Assembly: GCF_900141985.1 (NCBI RefSeq)
Contig: NZ_FQZK01000011.1
Coordinates: forward strand, 62,001-126,000
Origin: Nocardiopsis flavescens
Lineage (GTDB): Bacteria > Actinomycetota > Actinomycetes > Streptosporangiales > Streptosporangiaceae
DNA: 64,000 nt
Direction of reading: 5' to 3'
The notes beneath the pieces are model-generated. The model searched no databases. It had not been told where the DNA came from and worked only from the letters and a program-made list of their open reading frames with translations. This document shows, piece by piece, positions 8,456 through 19,278 of the stretch. A program made the translations under genes and the position numbers. Position 1 is the stretch's first letter. The number at the start of each line of letters is the position of its first letter.

Positions 8456-9301
8456 TCAGGGCTGGCGGGGGTCCCAGCGGAAGATGCGCAGGGCCAGTAC
8501 GGCGAACAGGAGCGTCCACAGGAGCAGCAGCCCGATGGCGGGCAGGGCGGAGACCCACAGCTCCAGGAAACCGGCCGGAGCGGCGTTCTCGTAGCCGGAG
8601 AAGACGTCGTGGCCGGTGTAGGCGGCCTGGGCGAGCTGGCCCGCGGCGGTGGAGGGCAGGTAGCTCAGCACCTCGACGAACGCGTCCGGGAACATGGCGG
8701 TGGGGATGACCCCGCCGCCCGTGAACAGCAGGAACATCATCGGCACCATCGCGGCCATCTGGGCGGACTCGGCGGTGCGCGCCATCGGCGAGACGCACAG
8801 GCCCAGGAAGCTCATGGAGACGGCGCTCAGCGCGATCGCCAGCGCCAGCATGACCGGGTCCCCCGGCAGCGCTCCGGAGTTGGCGTAGATCAGGCCCACG
8901 CCCAGCACCGAGATGAGCAGGGACATGACGACCACCAGCAGGGTGACCGCGCCGAACAGCGCGCCCTGGGTGACCCCGCTGACCCGCATCTGCTTGAGGA
9001 CCAGGGACTCGCGGCGCGCGGTGAACACGTTCGAGGGGTGGCCGATGCCGATGATCAGCCCGATGCTGCCCATCGCCGCGATCATGGCGAGGTCGGCGCT
9101 GCCGACGTCGCCCACGACGGGTTCGTTGGGCATGTTCATCGGGATGACGAACATGAACAGCGCCAGGGCGAGGAACATCCAGGCGGTCTTGTAGCGGACG
9201 AACAGGGTGAACTCGGTGCGCGTCAGCCGCAGGGTCTGGCGCAGCGGGCTCATGGCGGGCGGGCGGGCGACGGCGGGCGCCTCGGTGGCGGTGGTGGTCA
9301 T
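8456..9301 (-). CDS. ABC-2 type transporter permease
   Basis: 281 residues with six predicted membrane segments and the ABC-2 layout: helix 1 near TAWMFLALALFMFVIPM, and a conserved PMMFLLFTGGGVIP stretch followed by a Pro-rich turn and FVEVLSYLPS, as in DrrB/YadH-like permeases. It lies 55 bp downstream of its ATPase gene. The substrate is unknown; the family exports drugs, lipids or peptides. Confidence 0.88.
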   Translation of the reverse strand: MTTTATEAPAVARPPAMSPLRQTLRLTRTEFTLFVRYKTAWMFLALALFMFVIPMNMPNEPVVGDVGSADLAMIAAMGSIGLIIGIGHPSNVFTARRESLVLKQMRVSGVTQGALFGAVTLLVVVMSLLISVLGVGLIYANSGALPGDPVMLALAIALSAVSMSFLGLCVSPMARTAESAQMAAMVPMMFLLFTGGGVIPTAMFPDAFVEVLSYLPSTAAGQLAQAAYTGHDVFSGYENAAPAGFLELWVSALPAIGLLLLWTLLFAVLALRIFRWDPRQP

Positions 9302-9356
9302 GGTGTGCGCTCCAGGAGGGGTGGGTCGGCTGGGAGGGTCGGTGCGGCGGCCGGGG

Positions 9357-10346
9357 TCACTCCCCGGTGAGTCCGGTGGCGCCGGCCACCTGGAGGAAGA
9401 CGTCCTCCAGCGAGGCGCCGCGCACCTGGAGGTTGCGCAGGACGACCCCGCGCTCGGCGGCCCAGGAGACGAGCGCGGCGACCACCCGGTACGCCCGGGA
9501 CTCGACGTCGGCGCCGGTGACGGTGTAGGTGGCCCAGAGCCGGCCGTCGCGGGTCTGCACCGCGGACTCGGCCCCCGGCGGCTTCGGCAGGTCGTCGGTG
9601 CCGACCTCCTCGGGCAGCCGGAAGGTGATGCGGTCGCCCCAGGAGGCGAGGACCCCCTCCAGCGTCCCCTCGACCCGGATCTCGCCGCGGTGCATGATGG
9701 CGAGCCGGTCCGCCAGGCGCTCGGCCTCCTCCAGGTAGTGGGTGGTGAGCAGGACCGCGACGCCCTGCCGCTTGAGGTCGGAGATGATCCGCCAGGTGGT
9801 GTGGCGGGCCTCGGGGTCCATGCCGGTGGTGGGCTCGTCGAGGTAGAGGACCTCGGGCCGGGCGACCAGGGCCTGGGCGAGGATGAGGCGGCGCTTCTGG
9901 CCGCCGGAGAGCTGGCGGACGGGGACGGAGGCCTTGTCCGAGAGGTCGACCAGCTCCAGCAGCTCGTCGACGTCGCGGGCGAGGGAGACCAGGTCGTGGG
10001 CGAGCACGATGGACTCGCGGACCGTCAGGTCCTCCATGAGGCCGTTGCCCTGGAGGACGGCGCCGGTGCGGCCGCGCAGGGCCGCGGGCTGGCCGTAGGG
10101 GTCGGTGCCGAACACCCGCAGGGTCCCGGAGCTGGGGCGGCGGAAGCCCTCCAGCGTCTCGATGGTGGTGGTCTTGCCCGCGCCGTTGGTGCCCAGCAGG
10201 GCGAACAGCTCGCCGGGGCGGACCTCGAAGGAGATCCCCCGGACCGCCTCGAAGGAGCCGTAGTGCTGGTGGAGATCGCGGACGACCACCGCCGGGCCGT
10301 CGGGGCCGGTGCGGTCGGGGAGGGATGCGGTGCTCGTCGTCGTCAT
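9357..10346 (-). CDS. ABC transporter ATP-binding protein (DrrA-like)
   Basis: 329 residues. Walker A is GTNGAGKTTT (about residues 52-61), the signature is LSGGQKRRL, Walker B is VLYLDEPTTGMD, and the H-loop His is in TTHYLEEAERLADR. The C-terminal 90 residues are the extension seen in DrrA-type drug-resistance ATPases. It is the first gene of the operon ATPase-permease-pseudokinase-kinase. The promoter region upstream contains a TGACA-N2-TGTCA palindrome. Confidence 0.92.
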   Translation of the reverse strand: MTTTSTASLPDRTGPDGPAVVVRDLHQHYGSFEAVRGISFEVRPGELFALLGTNGAGKTTTIETLEGFRRPSSGTLRVFGTDPYGQPAALRGRTGAVLQGNGLMEDLTVRESIVLAHDLVSLARDVDELLELVDLSDKASVPVRQLSGGQKRRLILAQALVARPEVLYLDEPTTGMDPEARHTTWRIISDLKRQGVAVLLTTHYLEEAERLADRLAIMHRGEIRVEGTLEGVLASWGDRITFRLPEEVGTDDLPKPPGAESAVQTRDGRLWATYTVTGADVESRAYRVVAALVSWAAERGVVLRNLQVRGASLEDVFLQVAGATGLTGE

Positions 10347-11074
10347 GCGTCCAGGTTCCCGGAATCGGGACCGGGGCCACAGACGCCGTTGTCACCGATC
10401 GGATGTGGGAATCCACCGGGGCCGACGATGACAGATGTCACAGGGCCGGGCCGCCGGGGAGAAGGCGCCGCCCGCACGCGCCCCTTCCTCACCGCGTGCG
10501 GGCGGCGACACCCCGGGAGGACGCCCGGCGCCCCCGGGGGGTGTTGATAAGAGTTCTACACGAAAAGCGGGGGCCGCGGGGGACGTTCTCCCTCCTTCTC
10601 GGAGCCCTCCCGATCCTTTCTCGGGAAGCAATATTCCACGGGTGATATCCCCGGGAGAAGGGGGCGGGACGAACAGCAGGAAACCCGTGCACAACAGAGC
10701 AAAAGCTACGGCGCAGGGGTGTCCGCGGAGCCCTTTTGGGCCTTTCCGCAGTTCCTCATATACGGACCCGGCCGGGGGCGCAACGTAAACCGACCGTTAT
10801 TTGGAGTTCCCGGTCCGGACCGGCGGCCCCGCCGGCGCTCCCCCTCCGCGCGGGGACGGCGTCCCGCCGGGCGGCGCGGCCCCGTCCGGCCTCGGGCACC
10901 GGCGGCGGAAAACGGCCGTTCCCTTCCGGGCGGGCCCTGCCGACGCGCGGCCGGTGCGCGGCCCGCGCGGGAGCCCGGTTCCCCGTGCGCGCCGAAAGGC
11001 GGCCGTCACCGGACTTTCCGGACCAACGGGACTGAACCTAAGGTGGTCCCCATCTCCAACGACGAAGGATGTCC
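10347..11074. other. Intergenic region, about 730 bp, between divergent ABC operon and DUF998 gene
   Basis: No convincing gene is seen on either strand. The part from 10540 to 10800 is less GC-rich than its surroundings. It contains a nested hairpin (10725-10749: GCGGA, then GCCC-TTTT-GGGC, then TCCGC) and imperfect repeats around 10618-10655. The region must hold the promoters of both flanking units. An undetected small RNA is possible, but nothing identifies one. Confidence 0.5.
10429..10440 (-). promoter_or_regulatory. Candidate response-regulator operator upstream of the ABC operon
   Basis: TGACA-GA-TGTCA is a perfect inverted repeat about 85 bp upstream of the ATPase start, and a further TGTCA half-site is near 10390. 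Such repeats are plausible binding sites for LuxR-type response regulators that pair with DesK-like kinases. The palindrome is seen; the function is inferred. Confidence 0.35.
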
Positions 11075-11740
11075 ATGTCACCCAACCGCGGACTCCTGTG
11101 GTGCGGGGTCGCCGCAGGTCCCCTCTTCCTCGCGGTTTCCACCCTGGCGGGCGCCCTGCGTCCCGAATACTCCCTCGCCCGCCATCCGGTCAGCTCGCTG
11201 TCGCTCACCGGCTCCGGCGGTGTCCAGGTGGCGAACTTCCTGGTCGCCGGCGCCCTGCTGACGGCCTTCGCGGTCGGCGCGCACCGGGAGCTGGGCCGCG
11301 GCGGCGGCCCGGGGCCCCTCCCCTGGCTGCTGGGCCTGGCCGGGGCCGGCCTGATCGGCGCCGGGCTCTTCCGCGCCGACCCGGTGAGCGGGTACCCGCC
11401 GGGCACCCCCCACGAGCTGGTCTACACACCGCTGGGGGCCCTGCACGACGCGGCGTCCCTGCTGTTCTTCTTCGGCCTGCCGCTGGCCTTCACGGTCTTC
11501 GCGCTGCGCTGCCTGGCGCGGCGCGCGTGGGTGCCGGCCGGGTACTCCGTGCTCACCCTCGTGGTGTTCTTCGCCTGCTTCCTGTGGGCGGGGGCGGGGT
11601 TCCAGCAGAACCCGGAGCTGGTCGCCGTGGGCGGCCTCTACCAGCGGGCCGCGCTGCTGGCCGGGTTCGCCTGGACCACCGTGCTGGCCCTGCTCCTGCT
11701 CCGCTCCGAGAAGACCGCGGGGGCGGCCACCGTACGGTGA
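11075..11740 (+). CDS. DUF998-family membrane protein
   Basis: 221 residues with about six hydrophobic helices. The N-terminus LLWCGVAAGPLFLAVSTLAG and the following YSLARHPVSSLSL are diagnostic for DUF998, as is the loop GLFRADPVSGYPPG before HELVYTPLGALHDAASLLFF. The ATG at 11075 has AAGGA at a proper distance; an ATG two codons earlier sits too close to it. The function of the family is unknown. The gene is single and ends at a strong bidirectional terminator. Confidence 0.85.
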   Translation: MSPNRGLLWCGVAAGPLFLAVSTLAGALRPEYSLARHPVSSLSLTGSGGVQVANFLVAGALLTAFAVGAHRELGRGGGPGPLPWLLGLAGAGLIGAGLFRADPVSGYPPGTPHELVYTPLGALHDAASLLFFFGLPLAFTVFALRCLARRAWVPAGYSVLTLVVFFACFLWAGAGFQQNPELVAVGGLYQRAALLAGFAWTTVLALLLLRSEKTAGAATVR

Positions 11741-11750
11741 CCGCCCCCGT

Positions 11751-11785
11751 CCGCGGGGCGGCGGGCCGGGCCCGCCGCCCCGCGG
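11751..11785. terminator. Bidirectional terminator between convergent genes
   Basis: Two 17-nt arms starting CCGCGGGGCGG are perfectly complementary around a single central base. The hairpin sits between the DUF998 stop and the convergent Fe-S oxidoreductase stop, and would serve both. Confidence 0.7.
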
Positions 11786-11791
11786 TCCGGC

Positions 11792-13996
11792 TCACGCCTG
11801 GGCGGGCTCGGCCGCCTCCCCGGCACCGGCGCCCCGGACCGAGCGCAGCAGCAGCTGGGAGACGTCGACGACCTCCAGAGTCTCCTTGGCCTCGCCCTGG
11901 GACTTCTTCTCGTTGATCGCGTCGCCCAGCATGACCTGGCAGAACGGGCACGCCGTGGACACGGTGTCGGGGTTCGTCGTCAGCGCCTCGTCCACCCGCT
12001 CGGTGTTGATGCGCTTGCCGATCCGCTCCTCCATCCACATGCGGGCGCCGCCGGCGCCGCAGCAGAAGCCCCGCTCCTTGTGGCGGTGCATCTCCTGCGT
12101 CTTGATGCCGGGCACCTTGGCCATGATGTCGCGCGGCGGCGTGTACACCTTGTTGTGGCGGCCCAGGAAGCACGGGTCGTGGTAGGTGATGTTCTCGTCG
12201 ATGGACTCGACGGGGGTCAGCCTGCCCTCGTCCACCAGCTTGGCCAGCAGCTGGCTGTGGTGCACGACCTCGTAGGTGCCGCCCAGCTGCGGGTACTCGT
12301 TGGCCAGCGTGTTGAAGCAGTGCGGGCAGCTGGCGACGATCTTGGTGACGCCGGCCTCGTTGAGGGTCTCGACGTTCTGCTGGGCCAGCATCTGGAACAC
12401 GTACTCCATGCCCAGGCGGCGCGCCGGGTCGCCGGTGCACGCCTCCATGCCGCCTAGGACGGCGAACTTGACGCCCGCGATGTCCAGCAGCTCGGCGATG
12501 GCCTTGGTGGTCTTCTTGGCCCGGTCCTCCAGCGCGCCCGCGCAGCCCACCCAGAACAGGTACTCGGTGTCCGCGTCGAGCTTGTCGTCGACGACCTGCA
12601 CCTCGACCGGGTTCTCCTGGGAGGCCAGCTCCTCGATCCAGTCCATGCGCTTGTCCTCGGACATGCCCCACGGGTTGGCCTTGTTCTCCAGGTTCTTCAG
12701 GAGGGTGTTGGCCTCGGACGGGAAGTTGGACTCGACCATGACCTGGTAGCGGCGCATGTCGAGGATGTGGTCGATGTGCTCGATGTCCACCGGGCACTGC
12801 TCGACGCAGGCGCCGCAGTTGGTGCAGGCCCACAGCTCGTCGGGGTGGATGACCCCGCCCTCCTCCTCGGTGCCGACCAGCGGCTTCTCCAGGAGGGCCA
12901 GCACGTCGACGCCGGCGTGGCTGTCGTCGGGCTTCTCGGCGAGGGTCTCGGCGTTGATCCCCTGGAGCAGGTACGGGGCCTTCTCGTAGGCGTGCCGCTG
13001 GAGGTCGAGGATGACCTTCTTGGGCGAGAGGGGCTTGCCGGTGTTCCAGGCCGGGCACTGGGACTGGCAGCGGCCGCACTCGGTGCAGGTGGAGAAGTCG
13101 AGCAGGCCCTTCCAGGTGAAGTCCTCGATCTTGCCGGCGCCGAACGGGTCCTCGTCGGGGTCGGCCTCCTCGAAGTCCAGGGGCGCGCTGCCGTCCTTGT
13201 CCATCATCTGCTTGGCGGCGCCCAGCGTCGGGGCGCCGTCGGCGTTGCGCTTGAAGTAGATGTTGACCGGGGCCAGGAAGCGGTGCCAGCCCACGCCCAT
13301 GGTCAGCTGCCTGGCCAGGACGATGAAGAACGCGTAGCTGATGACCAGCTTGAACGCGGCGATCAGGGCGATGGCCGGGTCGGCGACCGCGGCCTCGCCG
13401 GGCAGGACCGCGCCGACCGCGTGGGAGATCGGGGTGGCCCACACCGGGAAGGGGAAGGTGTCGGAGGCGACCTTGAACCCGCGGATCGCGAAGATCGCGA
13501 AGAGCAGGCCGATGATGTACGCCTCGACGTAGTAGGCGGTCCAGGCCTTGGAGTACATGAAGCGCGAGGCGCGGCCCTTGCGCGCGGGGCTGTTGAGCAG
13601 CCGGTACGCGGTCAGCCCCAGGATGCCGACGAGGCTGGTCCCGGCGATGAACTCGATGGCCAGCCCGTAGACCGTCCAGTCGTGGATGAACGGCAGGTGG
13701 AAGTGCGGGTCGAAGACCTCGCCCTGGGCCTCGATGACGGTGAAGACGAGCAGGGGGAAGGAGACCATCACGAACCAGTGGGCCACGCCCACCCACGGCC
13801 GCTTGAGCATCCGGCCGTGGCCGACGATCTCGACGACCGCCATGGTCAGCCGTTGCCCGAACGGTCCCTTGCGCTCTGCCTCCACCGGTCGGCCCACGTT
13901 CACGGTCCGCACGATCTGGCGGATGGCCAGACCGAACATGGTGAAGGCGACCACGGCGAGGACCGAGGTGATGATGCCCAGTGTGAGGTACAGCAT
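11792..13996 (-). CDS. Membrane-anchored (Fe-S)-binding oxidoreductase with CCG domains
   Basis: 734 residues. The N-terminal 270 carry five to six membrane helices resembling a quinol-linked cytochrome b/NarI-type anchor. Two 4Fe-4S motifs follow: CTECGRCQSQCP and CTNCGACVEQCPVD. The C-terminal half has two heterodisulfide-reductase/GlpC-like CCG modules, with FWVGCAGALEDRA, ASCPHCFNTLANEYP, CFLGRHNKVY and RGFCCGAGGARMW. The likely role is electron transfer between the quinone pool and an unknown cytoplasmic donor. ATG 13996, with GGGAGG upstream, is preferred over GTG 14038. A close relative occurs in most actinobacteria. Confidence 0.88.
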   Translation of the reverse strand: MLYLTLGIITSVLAVVAFTMFGLAIRQIVRTVNVGRPVEAERKGPFGQRLTMAVVEIVGHGRMLKRPWVGVAHWFVMVSFPLLVFTVIEAQGEVFDPHFHLPFIHDWTVYGLAIEFIAGTSLVGILGLTAYRLLNSPARKGRASRFMYSKAWTAYYVEAYIIGLLFAIFAIRGFKVASDTFPFPVWATPISHAVGAVLPGEAAVADPAIALIAAFKLVISYAFFIVLARQLTMGVGWHRFLAPVNIYFKRNADGAPTLGAAKQMMDKDGSAPLDFEEADPDEDPFGAGKIEDFTWKGLLDFSTCTECGRCQSQCPAWNTGKPLSPKKVILDLQRHAYEKAPYLLQGINAETLAEKPDDSHAGVDVLALLEKPLVGTEEEGGVIHPDELWACTNCGACVEQCPVDIEHIDHILDMRRYQVMVESNFPSEANTLLKNLENKANPWGMSEDKRMDWIEELASQENPVEVQVVDDKLDADTEYLFWVGCAGALEDRAKKTTKAIAELLDIAGVKFAVLGGMEACTGDPARRLGMEYVFQMLAQQNVETLNEAGVTKIVASCPHCFNTLANEYPQLGGTYEVVHHSQLLAKLVDEGRLTPVESIDENITYHDPCFLGRHNKVYTPPRDIMAKVPGIKTQEMHRHKERGFCCGAGGARMWMEERIGKRINTERVDEALTTNPDTVSTACPFCQVMLGDAINEKKSQGEAKETLEVVDVSQLLLRSVRGAGAGEAAEPAQA

Positions 13997-14587
13997 CGCC
14001 CGTGGCCTCCCATCCTGCTGCGTCGGCCGGTGCGCCACACACCGGCGGTCGAGACTATGTTACTAGCGGGTAATCATGCGGTGGCCACCGGCTCTGCGGG
14101 GAGCCGCGACCGCGCAGGGGCAACGCTAGTGACTCCTGCGGCAACGAAACCACGGGGGCCCACCCTGATCATCCCGTGACACGCGCCGCCCCGGCGCACC
14201 CGCGGGCGCCCCGCACCCGCCATTCCACCGCTCCCCCGTGCCGCCCGGCATCGGTCATCCCACCGGCGGCGGGCCCGGCGCACCGGCGCACCGCCCGCAC
14301 CGGGGGTGCCGGCGCGGCCCCCGCCGACGCGCACGCGGGCGCCTCCGCGACCCGACCGGAACACGGACGCAGGCCCGCGCACCGCTCCTGCGCCGGGGGG
14401 TCACGGCGCGGCCCCCGCCGGAGCGCACACGGGCCGCCTCCCCCGCGACCCGGCCGGGGCGCGGAGCGTCGGCGCACCGCCCGCCCGAGCCGGGTCGACT
14501 CGCGACGGGCGGAACCGGGCCCGCGGGCGCCCCCGCGCGCCGGCGGCCCGGTCGCGGCGGGCCCGGGGTCTTCGGGGAGGGCGCGGC
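13997..14587. other. Intergenic region without a supported gene
   Basis: About 590 bp. It contains the promoter region of the Fe-S gene; the sequence near 14053-14078 is locally AT-richer. From about 14285 to 14490 there is a degenerate tandem repeat with a period near 93 bp: the unit GGCGCGGCCCCCGCCG recurs at 14311 and 14405, and GCGCACCGC recurs near 14286, 14377 and 14472. No open frame here looks like a protein. Confidence 0.5.
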
Positions 14588-15304
14588 TCAGCCCTGGGGG
14601 GAGATCACGTTGGCGGCGACCATGGCGCTGACCGTCGCGTTGACGACGATCGCGGTCGTGGTGCGCGTGACCGCCTCGGCGGCGGCCCCCGCTCCCCAGT
14701 CACCCTGTTCGAGCGCCTTGGCGCGGGTGATGACGTCCGAGTTCCAGGGGATCTCCTTGTGCAGCTGCGGCAGCGAGCCGCTGGCCGAGACCAGCGCGGC
14801 GAGCGCGGCCACCCGCGGCTCCGGCGGCTCCCCGTCCTCCAGGACGGCGCGGACGCTCTCCACCAGCCCCGCCCGGCGCCCACTGCCGTCCTCCAGGGCC
14901 GTCGTGGTGAACAACCCGAGGGCCCTGCGCTTCTCGCGGCGGATGTCACCGCGCCCGACGAGCCGGTCCAGCAGGGGGCCGCGCAGCCCGGGACCGACGG
15001 CCGCCAGGACCGTCTGGGCGTTGCGCGGCTTGTCCGAGACGTAGTCCCAGCCGGACCGCAGGAGCTCGTCGTCCGGGGCGTTGCCCTGCACCGCCCGGAC
15101 CTGCGCGCCGCCGAGCCGGTGCTCGCCGATCTCCACGTTGCCCTCGATGCCCAACTCCGTGAGCACGGCTCCCCCGAGCACGTAGAACAGCGTGTTCTCG
15201 CCCGCGATCGTGCCCGAGTCGGGCTGGAACAGAACGAGGAGGACGTCCTCGGCCAGGAGCGGCGCCCCGGTCCTCTCCGAGATGTCCCCGGCGTGCAGCG
15301 TCAT
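14588..15304 (-). CDS. GPP34-family phosphoprotein
   Basis: 238 residues. LLAEDVLLVLFQPDSG at the start, GGAVLTELGIEGNVEIG, and the later DRLVGRGDIRREKRRALGLF are the hallmarks of the GPP34 (Golgi phosphoprotein 3-like) fold seen in many actinomycetes. In eukaryotes the fold binds phosphatidylinositol-4-phosphate; the bacterial role is unknown. It is a single gene with its own ribosome site. Confidence 0.85.
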   Translation of the reverse strand: MTLHAGDISERTGAPLLAEDVLLVLFQPDSGTIAGENTLFYVLGGAVLTELGIEGNVEIGEHRLGGAQVRAVQGNAPDDELLRSGWDYVSDKPRNAQTVLAAVGPGLRGPLLDRLVGRGDIRREKRRALGLFTTTALEDGSGRRAGLVESVRAVLEDGEPPEPRVAALAALVSASGSLPQLHKEIPWNSDVITRAKALEQGDWGAGAAAEAVTRTTTAIVVNATVSAMVAANVISPQG

Positions 15305-15512
15305 CGGTGTCGCCTCTTTCGGTCGCGGTGCGGCGGGCCCTCCCGAGTGTTCCAGACCGAGCGGTACAGAGGAAGCGGACCGGGCCGGGCCGCCGCGCGC
15401 GGGGGCTCAGGCGGCCTGATCGCCGGGAGGGCCCGATGCGGCGCCCGGGGCCGGCGCACCCGGGGGCTCGACCTCCACCGCCGGGGGTCCCCCGGGGCCT
15501 GCGCGCGGGGGC

Positions 15513-16193
15513 TCAGACCCCGGCGGGGACGCGGGCCTCGGGGGCGGTGTACACGCGCACCCGGGGGTCCTGCGGCGCGAGCAGCAGCATCCGGCCGAGG
15601 AGGGCCTCGGCGTGCGCGCAGGCGTGCACCACCGGGGGCAGCGACACCAGGAACAGCGCCCCCGCGGCCATGTGCAGCAGGGTGGTGGCCACCAGCGGGT
15701 GCTCGGCCGACACCAGCGAGCCGGCGTCGGTGTAGCCCGGAACGGTGTACAGCGACCAGCCCCAGAGCGGGGAGAGCAGTCCGGCCAGGGCCCCCGCCCA
15801 CCACACCGCCGTGAAGACGAAGGAGACCAGCGAGACCGGGAGGCGCACCACCGCGTGCAGCGCCTCCAGCCGGCTGCGGCCGCAGCCGAGCGGGGCCAGC
15901 GCCCGGCGCAGCGGCCCGGCCCCGGGGGCGGGGGCCCGGTAGGGGGCGCGCAACACGGGTCCGCCGGTCAGGTCCGCGAGGCGGACGCGCTCCGCGTGCG
16001 CGAGCCCGCGGGCGGCGTACAGGGTGCCCGCCAGCAGGAACAGCCCCACCCCGGCGACCGCGGAGCCCAGGCCCGCGGCCAGCCCGGTGAGGACCAGCGA
16101 GAAGGAGACCACGGCGAGGGGCAGGCCGAGGAGCGCGTACCGGGTGTCGGCGAGGAGCCGGGAGGTCAGTCGGGGGAGGGTCTGTGCGTCCAT
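15513..16193 (-). CDS. Lone 'putative sensor' domain membrane protein
   Basis: 226 residues from ATG 16193. It matches the N-terminal membrane sensor domain usually found fused to DesK-like histidine kinases: four helices in two pairs, with RYALLGLPLAVVSFSLV at the first helix and LVSFVFTAVWWAGALAGL at the third. No kinase domain follows; the protein ends after a short Pro-rich tail. It may modulate a separate kinase or be a remnant of a fusion. No neighbour suggests a partner. Confidence 0.7.
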   Translation of the reverse strand: MDAQTLPRLTSRLLADTRYALLGLPLAVVSFSLVLTGLAAGLGSAVAGVGLFLLAGTLYAARGLAHAERVRLADLTGGPVLRAPYRAPAPGAGPLRRALAPLGCGRSRLEALHAVVRLPVSLVSFVFTAVWWAGALAGLLSPLWGWSLYTVPGYTDAGSLVSAEHPLVATTLLHMAAGALFLVSLPPVVHACAHAEALLGRMLLLAPQDPRVRVYTAPEARVPAGV

Positions 16194-16445
16194 GCCCCGA
16201 CGGTAGGCCCGCGGCCCCGGTCCCGTCGGGGCCGCGCGCACCCCTCTCCGGGGCCGCCGCCCCCCGTATCGGAGGTGGTGCGCGCACCACCCGCGGGCCC
16301 GTCCCCCGTTCTCGTCGGGGTCGACCCCGAGGCCCGGTCAAGGATCCCCCCGGGTTCCCCCGGGGTTGCGCCATCTTCCTCGTGAAAACCCCCGAAGTCG
16401 GGAACAACCTCGCAGGGTCGCTCGTTGTCAGGTCGTAGAAAGTAA

Positions 16446-16466
16446 CTTGAGTCGGGTCGACTCAAC
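16446..16466 (+). promoter_or_regulatory. HAIR operator (HspR binding site)
   Basis: CTTGAGT-N7-ACTCAAC matches the actinobacterial HAIR consensus CTTGAGT-N7-ACTCAAG at 13 of 14 positions. It lies about 70 bp upstream of the dnaK start, and hspR is encoded in the same operon. HspR with DnaK as co-repressor is the known control circuit. Confidence 0.9.
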
Positions 16467-16470
16467 TGAC

Positions 16471-16499
16471 TTGACATCCCTCGCCGGACGAAGCAAACT
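16471..16499 (+). promoter_or_regulatory. dnaK promoter
   Basis: TTGACA (16471-16476), a 17-nt spacer and a weak CAAACT (16494-16499). The -35 directly follows the HAIR, so HspR binding would occlude polymerase. The -10 assignment is tentative. Confidence 0.5.
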
Positions 16500-16536
16500 T
16501 ACGCCCGAACGACTCAACTTTGACGGAGGAAGCAAC

Positions 16537-18390
<1,854 letters not shown>

Positions 18391-18426
18391 CCCGCTTCGG
18401 CCGAGAGGAAGGAGGGCGTATCCCAG

Positions 18427-19149
18427 ATGGCGCTGTCTGACAACACCAACGGCACCGCCGGTGACGGTGAGGAGCGCCGGGGTCCGGTGATCCGCGACAA
18501 CCGCCGCATCGACCCGGAGACCGGGGAGGTCCGCGAGCCGCAGGCGGAGGAGACCGCCGGGGACGCGGAGGAGGCGGTCGAGGACACCGCGGCCGACGAC
18601 GCCGGCGAGGAGGGTGTCGAGGGCTTCGAGGTCCCGGACACCCCCGAGCAGGTGGTCTCCGAGGCGATCAACGCCGACGAGCGGGTCGTGGAGCTCACCA
18701 ACGACATCAAGCGCGTGCAGGCGGAGTACTCCAACTACCGCAAGCGCGTCGAGCGGGACCGGGTGGCCGTCCGCGAGGTCGCCACCGCCCAGGTGCTCGG
18801 CGAACTCCTGCCGATCCTGGACGACATCGGCCGGGCCCGCGACCACGACGAGCTCAACGGCGGGTTCAAGGCGGTGGGCGAGTCCCTGGAGGGCGCGGTC
18901 GCCAAGCTGGGCCTGGAGCGGTTCGCGGAGAAGGGCGACGCGTTCGACCCGACCGTGCACGAGGCGCTGACGCTGATCCCGGTCCCCGACATCACCGTCC
19001 AGACGGTGGTGGAGGTGTTCCAGCCGGGGTACCGGATCGGTGAGCGCGTCCTGCGCCCGGCCCGCGTGGTCGTCGGCGACCCCGTCGACGGGGCCGGCGA
19101 GGCGTCCGGGACCGGGGACACCGAGACCGGGGACGCGGACGAGAAGTAG
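18427..19149 (+). CDS. grpE: Nucleotide exchange factor GrpE
   Basis: 240 residues. There is an acidic, low-complexity N-terminal extension of about 85 residues, then the long coiled helix (VVELTNDIKRVQAEYSNYRKRVERDR) and the beta-domain with signature GDAFDPTVHEALTLIPVPD. It promotes ADP release from DnaK. It starts 36 bp after dnaK with GGAGGG upstream. Two strong hairpins separate it from dnaJ. Confidence 0.95.
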   Translation: MALSDNTNGTAGDGEERRGPVIRDNRRIDPETGEVREPQAEETAGDAEEAVEDTAADDAGEEGVEGFEVPDTPEQVVSEAINADERVVELTNDIKRVQAEYSNYRKRVERDRVAVREVATAQVLGELLPILDDIGRARDHDELNGGFKAVGESLEGAVAKLGLERFAEKGDAFDPTVHEALTLIPVPDITVQTVVEVFQPGYRIGERVLRPARVVVGDPVDGAGEASGTGDTETGDADEK

Positions 19150-19165
19150 CGGGACGACCCCGCAG

Positions 19166-19201
19166 GGCCCCGGCCGCACCCCCGCGGGTGCGGCCGGGGC
19201 C
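19166..19201 (+). terminator. Strong hairpin between grpE and dnaJ
   Basis: A perfect 16-bp stem beginning GGCCCCGGCCGCACCC with a 4-nt loop, followed at once by a second 8-bp stem (CCCGGGCC/GGCCCGGG, 19205-19225). There is no T-run. It may act as a partial terminator or a processing/stability element within the chaperone operon. Confidence 0.6.
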
Positions 19202-19278
19202 GACCCCGGGCCCGCGCGGCCCGGGACGACCTGGCAACATCGGACGCGATCTGAGCAGCGGGAGAAGGCACCCAGTCG

